A stretch of DNA of 33,121 bases from Clostridiales bacterium (GTDB taxonomy: Bacteria; Bacillota; Clostridia; Peptostreptococcales; Acidaminobacteraceae). Below the pieces are notes generated by a model that worked only from the letters and a program-made list of their open reading frames with translations, was not told the DNA's origin and searched no databases. Shown here in pieces: positions 25,297-33,121 of this stretch; positions within the stretch are counted from its first letter, which is position 1; every line of letters starts with the position of its first letter. The DNA lies in assembly GCA_021107455.1 (NCBI GenBank), contig JAIOSU010000067.1, positions 1 to 33,121 on the forward strand. The letters are read 5' to 3'. A program made the translations under genes and the position numbers.

Positions 25297-26733
25297 TTAT
25301 TCTACCACTTCGCCAAACAACGAAAATTTCTTAGGTTTTGTTATTTTGATATTGACCAGCTTGCCAATCAATGATGCGTCTCCTATGAAGTTGACGATTT
25401 GATTTTGTCTTGTTCTACCCATCAACAGTTCATCAGAGGTCTTCGACGGACCCTCCACCAATATTTCAACGGTCTTACCATCAAATGTTCTCATCTTTTC
25501 ATGGATCATAGGATTGAGTACCGCTAGAAGACGGTTCATTCTATCATGTTTGTCATCTTCAGTGACTTGATGATCATGTGTGGCCGCAGGTGTTCCAGTT
25601 CTTTTTGAGTAAAGATAGGTGAAAGCTGAATCATACTTGATGGTCTTGATCATATCCACGGTATCCATGAAATCGGATTCGGTCTCACCTGGAAAACCAA
25701 GAATGATATCTGTCGTGATTCCAAGTTCTGGCATCAAATCTTTTGCTCTGCTTATGATATCTATATAATGCTCTCTGGTGTATTTTCGGTTCATGTTTTT
25801 AAGGATGACATTACTTCCCGATTGAATCGGCAAATGCAGATACTCGCAGACCTTGTCCGCTTCCGCCATCGTTTCAATGAGTTTTTGCGTGATGTCCTTT
25901 GGATGTGAGGTCATGAAACGGATGCGTTCAATCCCTTCAATCTCATTGACCATCTTCAAGAGATCCGCAAAATCTACAGGGTCATCGATGTTATTTCCAT
26001 ACGAGTTGACGTTTTGCCCGAGAAGCATCACTTCTTTGGTGCCCTCAAAAGCAAGTTGTCTGATTTCCTCCACAATGTCCTCAGGTCTTCTGCTGCGCTC
26101 TCTGCCTCTTGTATAAGGCACGATGCAGTATGAACAGAAATTGTCACAACCGTACATGATGTTTACGTAAGCTTTGACCTCTTTTTTTCTTGAAATTTGC
26201 ATGCCTTCTACCACGTCGCCCTGAGAGTCCCATACTTCAACGACCTGATGGTCTCCAGTCAACGTCTCTTCCAGCAGTACCGGGAAATTGTGCAAATTAT
26301 GTGTCCCGAATACGAGATCCACATACTTGTATTTCTTCTTGATTTGCTCCACAACGTGAGGCTGTTGCATCATGCAACCACAAACAGCCAAAATCAAATC
26401 CGGCTTGGTTTCCTTGAGTTTTTTGATACGGCCGAGGTTGCCATAGACTTTAAATTCAGCATTTTCTCTGACACAACACGTGTTGAAAATCACTAAATCG
26501 GACTCTTCAACGCTTTTTACAATATTGTAGCCCATATCCACAAGCATGGCTTCGAGCTTCTCTGAATCGTGTTCATTCATCTGGCAACCATAGGTCACAG
26601 TGAATGCGTTCTTTTGATGTCCAGACTCCTTGAAAATCTGATCATTGATTGCTTTGATGTTCCTTATGACTTCATCGTTCCTATTTAAAATCTCTTCTAC
26701 GGATTCGATGTTGAATACTTCTCTCTTTGACAT
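25297..26733 (-). CDS. miaB: tRNA-2-methylthio-N6-dimethylallyladenosine synthase MiaB
   Basis: Radical SAM methylthiotransferase that turns i6A37 into ms2i6A37. The N-terminal UPF0004 domain supplies Cys50, Cys86 and Cys120 for the auxiliary cluster; the radical SAM cluster is Cys196, Cys200 and Cys203 in CDNFCSYC. A TRAM domain (GRTRQNQIVNF) closes the protein. The first 40 residues are a longer leader than in E. coli, as common in Firmicutes. GAGGAGA precedes the ATG. It opens the five-gene cluster; its promoter overlaps the terminator of the upstream response regulator. Confidence 0.96.
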   Translation of the reverse strand: MSKREVFNIESVEEILNRNDEVIRNIKAINDQIFKESGHQKNAFTVTYGCQMNEHDSEKLEAMLVDMGYNIVKSVEESDLVIFNTCCVRENAEFKVYGNLGRIKKLKETKPDLILAVCGCMMQQPHVVEQIKKKYKYVDLVFGTHNLHNFPVLLEETLTGDHQVVEVWDSQGDVVEGMQISRKKEVKAYVNIMYGCDNFCSYCIVPYTRGRERSRRPEDIVEEIRQLAFEGTKEVMLLGQNVNSYGNNIDDPVDFADLLKMVNEIEGIERIRFMTSHPKDITQKLIETMAEADKVCEYLHLPIQSGSNVILKNMNRKYTREHYIDIISRAKDLMPELGITTDIILGFPGETESDFMDTVDMIKTIKYDSAFTYLYSKRTGTPAATHDHQVTEDDKHDRMNRLLAVLNPMIHEKMRTFDGKTVEILVEGPSKTSDELLMGRTRQNQIVNFIGDASLIGKLVNIKITKPKKFSLFGEVVE

Positions 26734-26765
26734 TAATTTCTCCTCATTTCACACTTTTAAGCACC

Positions 26766-26793
26766 AAAAAAAAGGGAGCTAAGTCCCTTTTTT
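26766..26793 (-). terminator. Terminator after the GlnL-like regulator
   Basis: Minus strand: AAAAAGGGA pairs with TCCCTTTTT around a short loop, with T8 at the end of the stem (26773-26766). Confidence 0.75.
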
Positions 26794-26821
26794 ATTATAT
26801 CAACTCTTCCATCAAAAACAA
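26794..26821 (-). promoter_or_regulatory. Candidate promoter of the miaB-mutS-mutL-miaA-hfq cluster
   Basis: Minus strand: TTGTTT (26821-26816), 16-base spacer, TATAAT (26799-26794). The predicted start falls inside the terminator hairpin of the preceding gene. Confidence 0.5.
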
Positions 26822-26850
26822 ACCCTTAAATTGTAAACATTTCAAACTGG

Positions 26851-27753
26851 TCAATTGCTTTGGGCTTCAGAGACCAGGCCGATGATGAATTTCTTGATAT
26901 TGATCTTGCCTCTGATTTTTGATATGCGTTTTATGTAGTCCATCTCTTTCCGGACTTCTCTGAACTCGAATAGTGTCGATGCGTACCTCATGAATGCGAG
27001 ATGTTCGTAATCATCGAGCGCAAGCTCCGACACATTTTCAAGCGCCTGACCGATTGCCCTTCTGATCCGTTGTTCAATAGCCTTCTCATTGACGATCTCA
27101 CCGCGTTCCTTTTCATACTTGGTGCTGAGGTAGGCGTAAAGATCGGTCAATTTGAACTCAATGAGTTTCTTATGGCTCATTTCATCATTTTGAATGACGA
27201 ATTCAAGTATGTTGATGATGTCCTTGCAGCCCGCCTCGCTGAGTATGCCAAGTTGATTCAGTATTTCTTTTGCATTCTCCAGTATCGGGTCGAGTTTGGA
27301 CGATTTGGAGTTTGTTGAGATTTCATCAAGTGTCCTCATACTTTGAAAAGCACTTTGGAACGAATCAATCACCTTCTTCATCCTCAGTTTCTCATCTACT
27401 CTTTTAATGACATTCATGACTTCAATGACATTGATCGGCTTGTTGACAAAAAATTCAACACCACTGTTATAGGCCTTTGAAACCATTTCCTTCGAATGGA
27501 CTTCACTGATCATAATGAAAGGCATTTCTGGAAAAACCGTCTTGAGTCTTTCCACCAGAGTGATGCCATCCACTTTTGGCAGTAGAAGATCCACAATAAC
27601 TATGTCGGGTGAAAGTTTAGGTATTTCCAATACGGCTTGTTCACCATCAATGGCTTTTCCGATGATATCCCCAAGATTTTGATTGACGATAATTTTGCTC
27701 AATATGCTGAGCACACTTTTGTCGTCATCCACCAAATAAAAGTTGTAATTCAT
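26851..27753 (-). CDS. Response regulator of the GlnL/YcbB type
   Basis: Receiver domain in residues 1-120: acidic pocket Asp9-Asp11, phospho-acceptor Asp55 in VDLLLPKVDG, and Lys105 in NKPINV. The remaining 180 residues match the YcbB-type output domain of Bacillus GlnL (ending in YASTLFEFREVRKEMDYIKR), not an OmpR or NarL domain. In Bacillus, GlnK-GlnL responds to glutamine and activates a glutaminase-transporter pair; no such genes are adjacent here. The kinase stop TAA abuts this ATG, with GGTGAGGTG as ribosome site, so the pair is translationally coupled. Confidence 0.87.
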   Translation of the reverse strand: MNYNFYLVDDDKSVLSILSKIIVNQNLGDIIGKAIDGEQAVLEIPKLSPDIVIVDLLLPKVDGITLVERLKTVFPEMPFIMISEVHSKEMVSKAYNSGVEFFVNKPINVIEVMNVIKRVDEKLRMKKVIDSFQSAFQSMRTLDEISTNSKSSKLDPILENAKEILNQLGILSEAGCKDIINILEFVIQNDEMSHKKLIEFKLTDLYAYLSTKYEKERGEIVNEKAIEQRIRRAIGQALENVSELALDDYEHLAFMRYASTLFEFREVRKEMDYIKRISKIRGKINIKKFIIGLVSEAQSN

Positions 27754-29052
27754 TTACACCTCACCTGTCATTATCGTGTCTTTTTTGAATTCATGTGGTT
27801 CAAGCAGTTTGGAAAGTGGCATCCAAAGTTCAAAACGAGTCCACTCACCTTTCTTGGACTCGACTTTTATATCTCCTCCGAAAAAGGATCTCACCAATTG
27901 TTTGACGTGGGTCAGTCCGATCCCGGAAGCCATGATACCGTTGTTTTCATTGAACTTTGTTGAAAAACCAGGTTCGAAAATAAGTTCCATATCATATTCA
28001 TCTATTCCGGTCCCATTGTCTGAAATCGATAGGTGGAGATTCTCACTCTGGAAATCCCCGATTACAACTATTTCTCCAGACGAAGGAATCGCATCAATGG
28101 CATTGGTAATCAAATTATTGAGTATGGAAATAAGTGCGTAAAATTCCGGGGTCTTAAAATCACAATTGACGGAAAACTGAAACCTGATCGATTTATCTTT
28201 CGATCTTGCGTTCTTTTCGTTGGCATCTTTGACAATCTTCATGATTTCCTTGAAATGCATGAGATAAATTGGAGTTTCCTCAATACTTTTCTCAATACCG
28301 GAAATGACCCGCGAATAGTCCTTTTTAATTTCATGGATATCCTTGGCGACAGTGAGCATGGAATCCTTGAGCTGTGTCTCATTCAATTGTTCATAGACTT
28401 CATAGCTACGTTGCATGGCCTGTTCGATGTCGTTTTTGGACTTTCTTAGAAAAAACAATTCCGTTTTAAGATTGGACATCAAAATGATTTTTTCGACGAA
28501 TTTCTGATGATGTTCCCTTTCTTTTACGAATGAATAATAATAACGTGTCAAGTAGATCAGAACAACGGTCATAAATGTTCTCACCAGACCGATAAGAATA
28601 ATCACATAGATAGCCTCTTCGAGATTAACCCCTTGCCAATCACCTCTGACCATGATTTCAACGATATTTGGAATCGTGTCACAGATCCAGATGCCTAGAA
28701 AGAGGCTGACCGGTGTCTTGATGAGACTTCTGACATTCAGGACGACAAAGAAGAAACTGTAGAACAAATAGAAGAAAATTACCGGATAATAAACTGAAAA
28801 CGCTTCCAGAACAGTACCGTTTTGATTGTACACAAAGACTATGCTGCGCACAGAAAACATTAAAAGTCCCACGAGATTGATCGTCGGAATCGGATTGATC
28901 TCGAGGAATGTCAACATCAGCACATTGAGTACCATAACAGCAATGGTGAGCCTGAAATTGGTTCCAAATGGCGTGACGTAGATCTGTCCCATGAATGTGG
29001 TGAAAATCGCCACAAGTAAAATTTTATCTATGTTCCTTACACGTTCATTCAT
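27754..29052 (-). CDS. Membrane sensor histidine kinase, GlnK-like
   Basis: 432 residues. About six membrane helices fill residues 8-175 with little extracellular sequence, so it may sense a membrane or intracellular signal. A coiled-coil linker follows. The phosphorylated residue is probably His240 in DIHEIKKDYSRVI. The ATPase core has the N box NNLITNAIDAIPSSG, G1 SDNGTGIDE, F box FEPGFSTK and G2 SGIGLTHVKQL. I chose ATG 29052: a GTG at 29064 lies within the GTGGGGA ribosome site itself. The partner regulator begins directly after it. Confidence 0.87.
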   Translation of the reverse strand: MNERVRNIDKILLVAIFTTFMGQIYVTPFGTNFRLTIAVMVLNVLMLTFLEINPIPTINLVGLLMFSVRSIVFVYNQNGTVLEAFSVYYPVIFFYLFYSFFFVVLNVRSLIKTPVSLFLGIWICDTIPNIVEIMVRGDWQGVNLEEAIYVIILIGLVRTFMTVVLIYLTRYYYSFVKEREHHQKFVEKIILMSNLKTELFFLRKSKNDIEQAMQRSYEVYEQLNETQLKDSMLTVAKDIHEIKKDYSRVISGIEKSIEETPIYLMHFKEIMKIVKDANEKNARSKDKSIRFQFSVNCDFKTPEFYALISILNNLITNAIDAIPSSGEIVVIGDFQSENLHLSISDNGTGIDEYDMELIFEPGFSTKFNENNGIMASGIGLTHVKQLVRSFFGGDIKVESKKGEWTRFELWMPLSKLLEPHEFKKDTIMTGEV

Positions 29053-29077
29053 CTTATTCCCCACTTACAAATATAAC

Positions 29078-29105
29078 ATTATATTAACATATTTTTCTCC
29101 ATAAA
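29078..29105 (-). promoter_or_regulatory. Candidate promoter of the two-component operon
   Basis: Minus strand: a perfect TATAAT (29083-29078) about 26 bases before the kinase start, with TTTATG 16 bases upstream as a weak -35 box. Confidence 0.45.
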
Positions 29106-29153
29106 AAAAGAAAACAATGATCACACAAATAGTTATTGTGCAATCACTGTTTT
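29103..29153 (-). terminator. Terminator after the aspartate aminotransferase gene
   Basis: Minus strand: a roughly 15-bp stem (29151-29136 with 29128-29113, a few G-U or mismatched positions) followed by TTTTC and T7. Confidence 0.75.
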
Positions 29154-29156
29154 TAT

Positions 29157-30338
29157 TTAGTAAGTTTCGCAGAATTTTTTGAGTCTGGCGAGACCCTCTT
29201 CGATATTCGCCATACTGGTCGCATAGGATAAACGGATATAATTGTCCACTCCGAATGCTATACCAGGAATTACAGACACCATTGCTTTTTCAAGCAATAC
29301 TGAAGCAAAATCGATGGAGCCTTCAATCTTATTGCCTTCAACTGTCTTGCCAAAGAATGTTGAAACATCAACCATGACATAAAACGCTCCTTTGGGTTCA
29401 ACGCATGTGATTTGAGGAATAGACTCGATCGTTTCGACCATATATTTTCTTCTCTCGTCGAATGCCAGTCTCATCTCCTCAATCGGAGCTGGATCTCCGC
29501 TGAGTGCTTCAATACTCGCATATTGTGCAATCGTGTTTGGATTGGATGTGGCGTGAGATTGGATATTGCTCATGACTTTGGCGATTTCCACCGAGCTGGC
29601 AGTATAACCGATTCTCCAACCTGTCATCGCATATGCCTTGCTGAGTCCGTTGACGACAATAGTGCGGTCGTAAGCGAATTTTGCGATGCTCACATGTTTT
29701 TCACCGTAGATGAGTTTCTCATAAATCTCATCTGATATGATATATAAATCATGCTTCTCAGCAAGTTCTGCTATTGCTCTTAGCTCCACCTCGGTATAAA
29801 CAGCGCCGGTCGGATTGTTCGGAGAATTAATCAAGATTGCTTTTGTCTTCTCTGAGATTGCATTTTCCAGTTGTTCGATGCTCACTTTGAATTCCTGGCT
29901 TGATGAAGCTTCCACTAAAATCGGTTCTGCATCAGCAAGCTTTGTGAGTTCATAGTAACTCACCCAGTATGGAGAAGGAATGATCACTTCGTCACCAGGA
30001 TTGCATAGGGCTTGCAGTGCATTGAAAAGAGAATGTTTTGCACCACATGAGACTACAATTTGGTTGTTCTTATATTCGAGTTCATTGTCATCTCTCAACT
30101 TTTTGCAAATTGCGGTTTTGAGCTCAGGTAATCCTGATGCGTCGGTGTAACCATTTCCGCCTTTTTCAATTCGTTTGATGGCTGCCGTTCTGATATACTC
30201 TGGTGTGTTGAAATCCGGTTCACCTGCACCGAAACTGATGATATTGGCACCTTCAGCCTTCAATTGTTTCGCTTTTGCTGAAATCGCCAAAGTCATCGAT
30301 TCAGAAATACCTAAATTCTTTATAGACAACGCTTTCAT
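29157..30338 (-). CDS. Aspartate aminotransferase, class I/II (AspB type)
   Basis: PLP-dependent aminotransferase linking aspartate/oxaloacetate with glutamate/2-oxoglutarate. The PLP lysine is Lys234 in GLSKAYAMTGWRIGY; other signatures are GAGEPDFNTP, NSPNNPTGAVY and SDEIYEKLIYG. 393 residues is the standard length. The start ATG 30338 has GGAGG seven bases upstream and a good promoter; the frame is open up to 30518 but that extension passes through the promoter. Exact amino-acid specificity could include prephenate or other acceptors in this subgroup. Confidence 0.92.
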   Translation of the reverse strand: MKALSIKNLGISESMTLAISAKAKQLKAEGANIISFGAGEPDFNTPEYIRTAAIKRIEKGGNGYTDASGLPELKTAICKKLRDDNELEYKNNQIVVSCGAKHSLFNALQALCNPGDEVIIPSPYWVSYYELTKLADAEPILVEASSSQEFKVSIEQLENAISEKTKAILINSPNNPTGAVYTEVELRAIAELAEKHDLYIISDEIYEKLIYGEKHVSIAKFAYDRTIVVNGLSKAYAMTGWRIGYTASSVEIAKVMSNIQSHATSNPNTIAQYASIEALSGDPAPIEEMRLAFDERRKYMVETIESIPQITCVEPKGAFYVMVDVSTFFGKTVEGNKIEGSIDFASVLLEKAMVSVIPGIAFGVDNYIRLSYATSMANIEEGLARLKKFCETY

Positions 30339-30378
30339 CTTTACCTCCACAAATCTTAAATATTCATTGATTGACATC

Positions 30379-30407
30379 ATTATAACAAGCGCTTGTAAAC
30401 TTGTACA
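30379..30407 (-). promoter_or_regulatory. Promoter of the aspartate aminotransferase with a palindrome in the spacer
   Basis: Minus strand: TGTACA (30407-30402), 17-base spacer, TATAAT (30384-30379) preceded by TGT. The spacer contains the perfect 12-bp palindrome ACAAGCGCTTGT (30385-30396), a possible operator with the AAGCGCTT core seen in many LacI-family sites; its outer bases do not fit a CcpA cre site. Confidence 0.55.
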
Positions 30408-30483
30408 TGTAGGAAAACAATATTTTGGGGAAATCCGTTTTTCATAATTAAGCAATTCGATGAAAAAGTTACTTTTATTACGT

Positions 30484-31113
30484 TTAAATACTTTTTGCAA
30501 AATACCCTTCCTGGGCACTCACTTCAATAATCGCATCAAATTTTTCGCCGTCGAAATGATAGTGTACAGGTCTTGCATTCTGAGATAGAGCATAAGTCCC
30601 GATGTTGGCAATCTCATCACTGTTGAATATCAATTGCATCATCATGAGCGTCAAACCATGTGTCACAATCAGAATTTTTTTATTGACCGTTTCATAGTAA
30701 AACTCTTTTATGAGATCACTCACGAAAGAAGAGACTCGTCTATGAAGATCATAGTAATCCTCTCCATCTGAAAGCCTAAATTTTCCCGGTTCGAAGAAAT
30801 AATTGTAATAGGCATCGGGATACTCTTTTTCGATTGTCTCAATAGTTTTTCCTTGCCAAGACCCTAGACAGATTTCTTTCAATCTGTCGTCAACGACATA
30901 TATGGCATCAGGCATAGCGAGACTTAAAGTACTGATTGCTCGTCCACTCGGAGAACTGAATATACGATCAAATTCTATATCGCCGATTTCCTCTCTGAGT
31001 AGAAAAGCACTGCGCTCTCCTTCAAGTGTAAGTGGTGAATCGAGCCAACCTTGAAGCCGTCTCTCCACATTCCACTCAGTCTGTCCATGCCTTACAATAT
31101 AAATATCCAGCAT
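30484..31113 (-). CDS. Histidine phosphatase family protein (phosphoglycerate-mutase-like)
   Basis: 209 residues with the catalytic VRHGQTEWN near the N-terminus (Arg8, His9) and the second histidine in VTHGLTLMM. It is the small cofactor-dependent type that includes phosphatases such as CobC, PhoE and GpmB; the substrate cannot be told. ATG 31113 has GGAGG five bases upstream; the frame is open to 31161 but that would pass through the promoter. It is a single-gene unit between the aminotransferase and a DUF975 gene. Confidence 0.88.
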   Translation of the reverse strand: MLDIYIVRHGQTEWNVERRLQGWLDSPLTLEGERSAFLLREEIGDIEFDRIFSSPSGRAISTLSLAMPDAIYVVDDRLKEICLGSWQGKTIETIEKEYPDAYYNYFFEPGKFRLSDGEDYYDLHRRVSSFVSDLIKEFYYETVNKKILIVTHGLTLMMMQLIFNSDEIANIGTYALSQNARPVHYHFDGEKFDAIIEVSAQEGYFAKSI

Positions 31114-31129
31114 AAAAACCTCCACGTCC

Positions 31130-31158
31130 ATTGTATTGCATCCGACCTCTAAAATCAA
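31130..31158 (-). promoter_or_regulatory. Promoter of the histidine phosphatase gene
   Basis: Minus strand: TTGATT (31158-31153), 17-base spacer, TACAAT (31135-31130). It directly follows the terminator of the upstream gene. Confidence 0.65.
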
Positions 31159-31159
31159 C

Positions 31160-31187
31160 AAAAAAGGCTGAGCTTAGGCTCAACCTT
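31160..31187 (-). terminator. Terminator after the DUF975 gene
   Basis: Minus strand: AAGGTTGAGC pairs with GCTCAGCCTT (one G-T wobble) around a four-base loop, followed by T-rich sequence. Confidence 0.8.
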
Positions 31188-31208
31188 ATTCCTTCGTTGT
31201 CTTTGATT

Positions 31209-32015
31209 TTAAGATTCGTATCTGTACCAATCCTCGTCCACTTCTTCCACAGCCAAAACATCCAGATTCAATTCATCAGAACTACAAATATGTGCATTAA
31301 CAGCAATTTTTCTAAGAGTCAAATAGAGCTGCGCTTTTGTCGAATCCACATATGGGTTCACAAAGAGTGTGCCGATTCCAAACGCAAGTGCCCCAAGGAT
31401 ATACCAGCCTATGAATGAGAGGTCTAGAATAAACATTTCCCATTTGTGACCCCGTGTCATTTCGTTACTGAGTTCCAGTGCGCGCTCGTGCCCGATTTCC
31501 GGATTGTCCGTCAAGATATATGGCACCATCGAATACGCATAGGATTTGACGACACCAGGAAAGAATAATAGCAAATAAAACAGAAAATTGATGACACCTT
31601 TGTAAAGCATGGCCACTACTATTTTCATGTAGTGTTCACCGCTAAACGTACTGGTGATGTTTGAGAACTCCACTTCACCTTCAGCACCTCTTACAAAGAA
31701 TTTTCTTCCCCCAACCTCAAGTGGATAACCGAGGAAAATTCTGAAAGCCAATGATGCAATGATGAGTACCACAATAATAATGAAACTGAGTCCGAAGATA
31801 AATCCAAACGGAACCGCATCAGTGACAGTTCTGCCCATCTCCGACATATTTGAAAAATCCAAATCCAACATGGCATTGCGTTCTTCTTTCCACGATGAAT
31901 TTGAGCCTCCTGAACCACTGACAAAAAATAGCATTAAACTCACAAAAAATGCTTTGATATAGTTTTTGCTCAAGAACTTTTTAGCACTTGATTTCAAGTC
32001 CGATCGTAACCACAT
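31209..32015 (-). CDS. DUF975 family membrane protein
   Basis: 268 residues, about five or six hydrophobic helices. The pattern KSSAKKFLSKNYIKAFFVSL, then YSMVPYILTDNPEIG, SNEMTRGHKWEMFILDLSFIGW and NPYVDSTKAQLYL is that of DUF975 (PF06161), whose function is not established. Between the first two helices there is a Ser/Gly-rich loop. GGGAGA lies before the ATG and a terminator follows, so it is probably transcribed alone. Confidence 0.88.
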   Translation of the reverse strand: MWLRSDLKSSAKKFLSKNYIKAFFVSLMLFFVSGSGGSNSSWKEERNAMLDLDFSNMSEMGRTVTDAVPFGFIFGLSFIIIVVLIIASLAFRIFLGYPLEVGGRKFFVRGAEGEVEFSNITSTFSGEHYMKIVVAMLYKGVINFLFYLLLFFPGVVKSYAYSMVPYILTDNPEIGHERALELSNEMTRGHKWEMFILDLSFIGWYILGALAFGIGTLFVNPYVDSTKAQLYLTLRKIAVNAHICSSDELNLDVLAVEEVDEDWYRYES

Positions 32016-32116
32016 GTTATTCTCCCTTCACTTCTTTTTCTATAAGATACAATATAAATCTTATTAAATCCTTAAGAAAAAACATGAAAACCATTAATAT
32101 CGGGTTAGAATACCGA

Positions 32117-33121
32117 TTAATATGTTTCTATGATGAACCATTTGGTATTGATTGATAAATCCACATCAAAATAAAGCCGCTTGATATTTTGCTCTTTTGG
32201 AGTAAATACTCTGACAATAGGGCTTTCAGGATACAGTTTGTTTTGATGTAATACGATACCACGATGACCAGAATTGAGTATGATTCCTGTACCTGTGGGA
32301 TATATGTTGATGTGTTTGGCAAAAGTTTCCATGATATGCGCATCGAAATGTTTATCACCAAGATGCGTTATTTCCCTGAAAACTTTGTCTGGGAGCGTCC
32401 TTCGTTTATAGACCCTGTCATTCGACATAGCATCATAAACATCCGCCACAGCCACAATTCGGGCAAATAACGGTATATTGGTGTTTCTGAGTCCCCAGCA
32501 ATACCCTGTTCCATCATATTTCTCATGATGATGAAGAGCGATTTGCGCCGCTTCCTCCGCGATGTTGGTCTGCATCAGGATTTCATAACCATATAGGGTA
32601 TGTTTTTTGACTTCACTAAATTCATCTATAGTAAGTTTGGAGGGTTTTTTGATCAAATCCTCCGGAATCATTATTTTTCCTATATCATGTAAAATGGCAC
32701 CGGTACCCAAATGTCTCAACTGATCCTTATCGAGCATCAGGTCTATCCCAATGATGAGCGCAAGAACCCCTACGTTCACCGAATGCTGATACGTATAGTC
32801 GTCGACAGAGCGAAGTTGAGAAAGTGCAAACACAAAGTCCTTCTGATCCAAGAGTTGCTCTATCATGTCTTCAACGATTTGACCGATTTTTTGTATATCA
32901 CTGCGACTAACCGATTTGAATTTCATCATTGTTTTCTTAATTTGGTTATGCGCGTGTGATCTCGTCTTCTCGTGAATGACATCTTGAATGTTAAGTGACT
33001 TGCGTATTGCATTTATCGTATCCGTTGACATTTCGCCATTTTCTTCAATTAAAATTTCCTGGACGCCCGCCTCTTTGAACCTTGGCGTGTAATGTTCCCG
33101 GAACGCTGTGCCTTTTTTAAT
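32117..33121 (-). CDS. HD-GYP domain protein (c-di-GMP phosphodiesterase type), 5' end outside the window
   Basis: The reading frame continues past an internal ATG at 33031 to the right edge: 30 more codons read IKKGTAFREHYTPRF, matching the usual N-terminal region of these proteins, so the gene is cut by the window. The HD domain has HSVNVGVLAL, the metal pair in LHDIGK, HTLYGYEIL and HHHEKYDG. The GYP loop reads GYCWGL, with Cys in place of Pro. VAVADVYDAMSNDR completes the domain, and about 65 residues follow it with GHRGIVL and a beta-rich tail. No receiver domain is seen in the visible part. Confidence 0.9.
   Translation of the reverse strand: MKKGTAFREHYTPRFKEAGVQEILIEENGEMSTDTINAIRKSLNIQDVIHEKTRSHAHNQIKKTMMKFKSVSRSDIQKIGQIVEDMIEQLLDQKDFVFALSQLRSVDDYTYQHSVNVGVLALIIGIDLMLDKDQLRHLGTGAILHDIGKIMIPEDLIKKPSKLTIDEFSEVKKHTLYGYEILMQTNIAEEAAQIALHHHEKYDGTGYCWGLRNTNIPLFARIVAVADVYDAMSNDRVYKRRTLPDKVFREITHLGDKHFDAHIMETFAKHINIYPTGTGIILNSGHRGIVLHQNKLYPESPIVRVFTPKEQNIKRLYFDVDLSINTKWFIIETY

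Noticed and set aside
27637-28449. Plus-strand frames of 108, 121 and 138 residues opposite the two-component genes
   Set aside because: They overlap one another and the coding strand, with no start signals or recognisable motifs.
30385-30396. CcpA cre site in the aminotransferase promoter
   Set aside because: Only the central AAGCGCTT agrees; the outer TG...CA positions required for cre do not match.
30339-30518. 60-residue N-terminal extension of the aspartate aminotransferase
   Set aside because: It passes through a good promoter and lacks family similarity; ATG 30338 has GGAGG.

Overview
The window looks like chromosomal DNA from a low-GC, Gram-positive, anaerobic bacterium of the class Clostridia. 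Evidence: strong AGGAGG-type ribosome binding sites and sigma-A-like promoters; a miaB-mutS-mutL-miaA-hfq cluster; pyruvate formate-lyase and its activase behind a ZTP riboswitch; LCP, YitT, DUF975, HD-GYP and GlnK/GlnL-like two-component genes. No genus can be fixed without a search. No phage, transposon, CRISPR array, rRNA or tRNA was seen.

Layout. 1-1579 (-): N-terminal part of an S9 peptidase cut by the window edge just after its nucleophile serine. 1731-3347 (+): membrane-anchored M23 peptidase, divergent from it. 3392-7105 (-): an operon reading cysteine desulfurase (broken), mnmA, deoxynucleoside kinase, metallophosphoesterase. 7106-7489: no protein gene, but a minus-strand promoter, an excellent Fur box at the start point, C-rich RNA and a terminator, together a candidate iron-regulated small RNA. 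7490-8957 (+): two unfamiliar genes, one a membrane protein with a lysozyme-like C-terminus. 8962-9230: a 23-bp hairpin and a 107-bp tandem repeat. 9224-14428: YitT, LCP, a small acidic protein, proC, a CxxCxxCC protein, a PAP2 phosphatase and a small membrane protein. 14359-19464 (-): tkt, ZTP riboswitch, pflB, pflA. 19604-26733 (-): miaB-mutS-mutL-miaA-hfq. 26851-29052 (-): GlnK/GlnL-like two-component system. 29157-30338 (-): aspartate aminotransferase. 30484-31113 (-): histidine phosphatase. 31209-32015 (-): DUF975 membrane protein. 32117-33121 (-): HD-GYP protein running off the right edge.

How the parts fit. PFL makes acetyl-CoA and formate; the ZTP riboswitch ties this formate supply to 10-formyl-tetrahydrofolate shortage, and transketolase just upstream supplies pentose phosphate, so the block joins fermentation with purine and one-carbon needs. 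MnmA, MiaA and MiaB modify tRNA anticodon loops. MnmA needs sulfur from a cysteine desulfurase, yet the one encoded directly before it carries a frameshift and has lost conserved PLP-site motifs. Hfq and the candidate Fur-controlled RNA lie in the same window.

The points most worth checking are the Fur-controlled RNA at 7208-7377, the broken nifS at 6027-7105, and the riboswitch between tkt and pflB.
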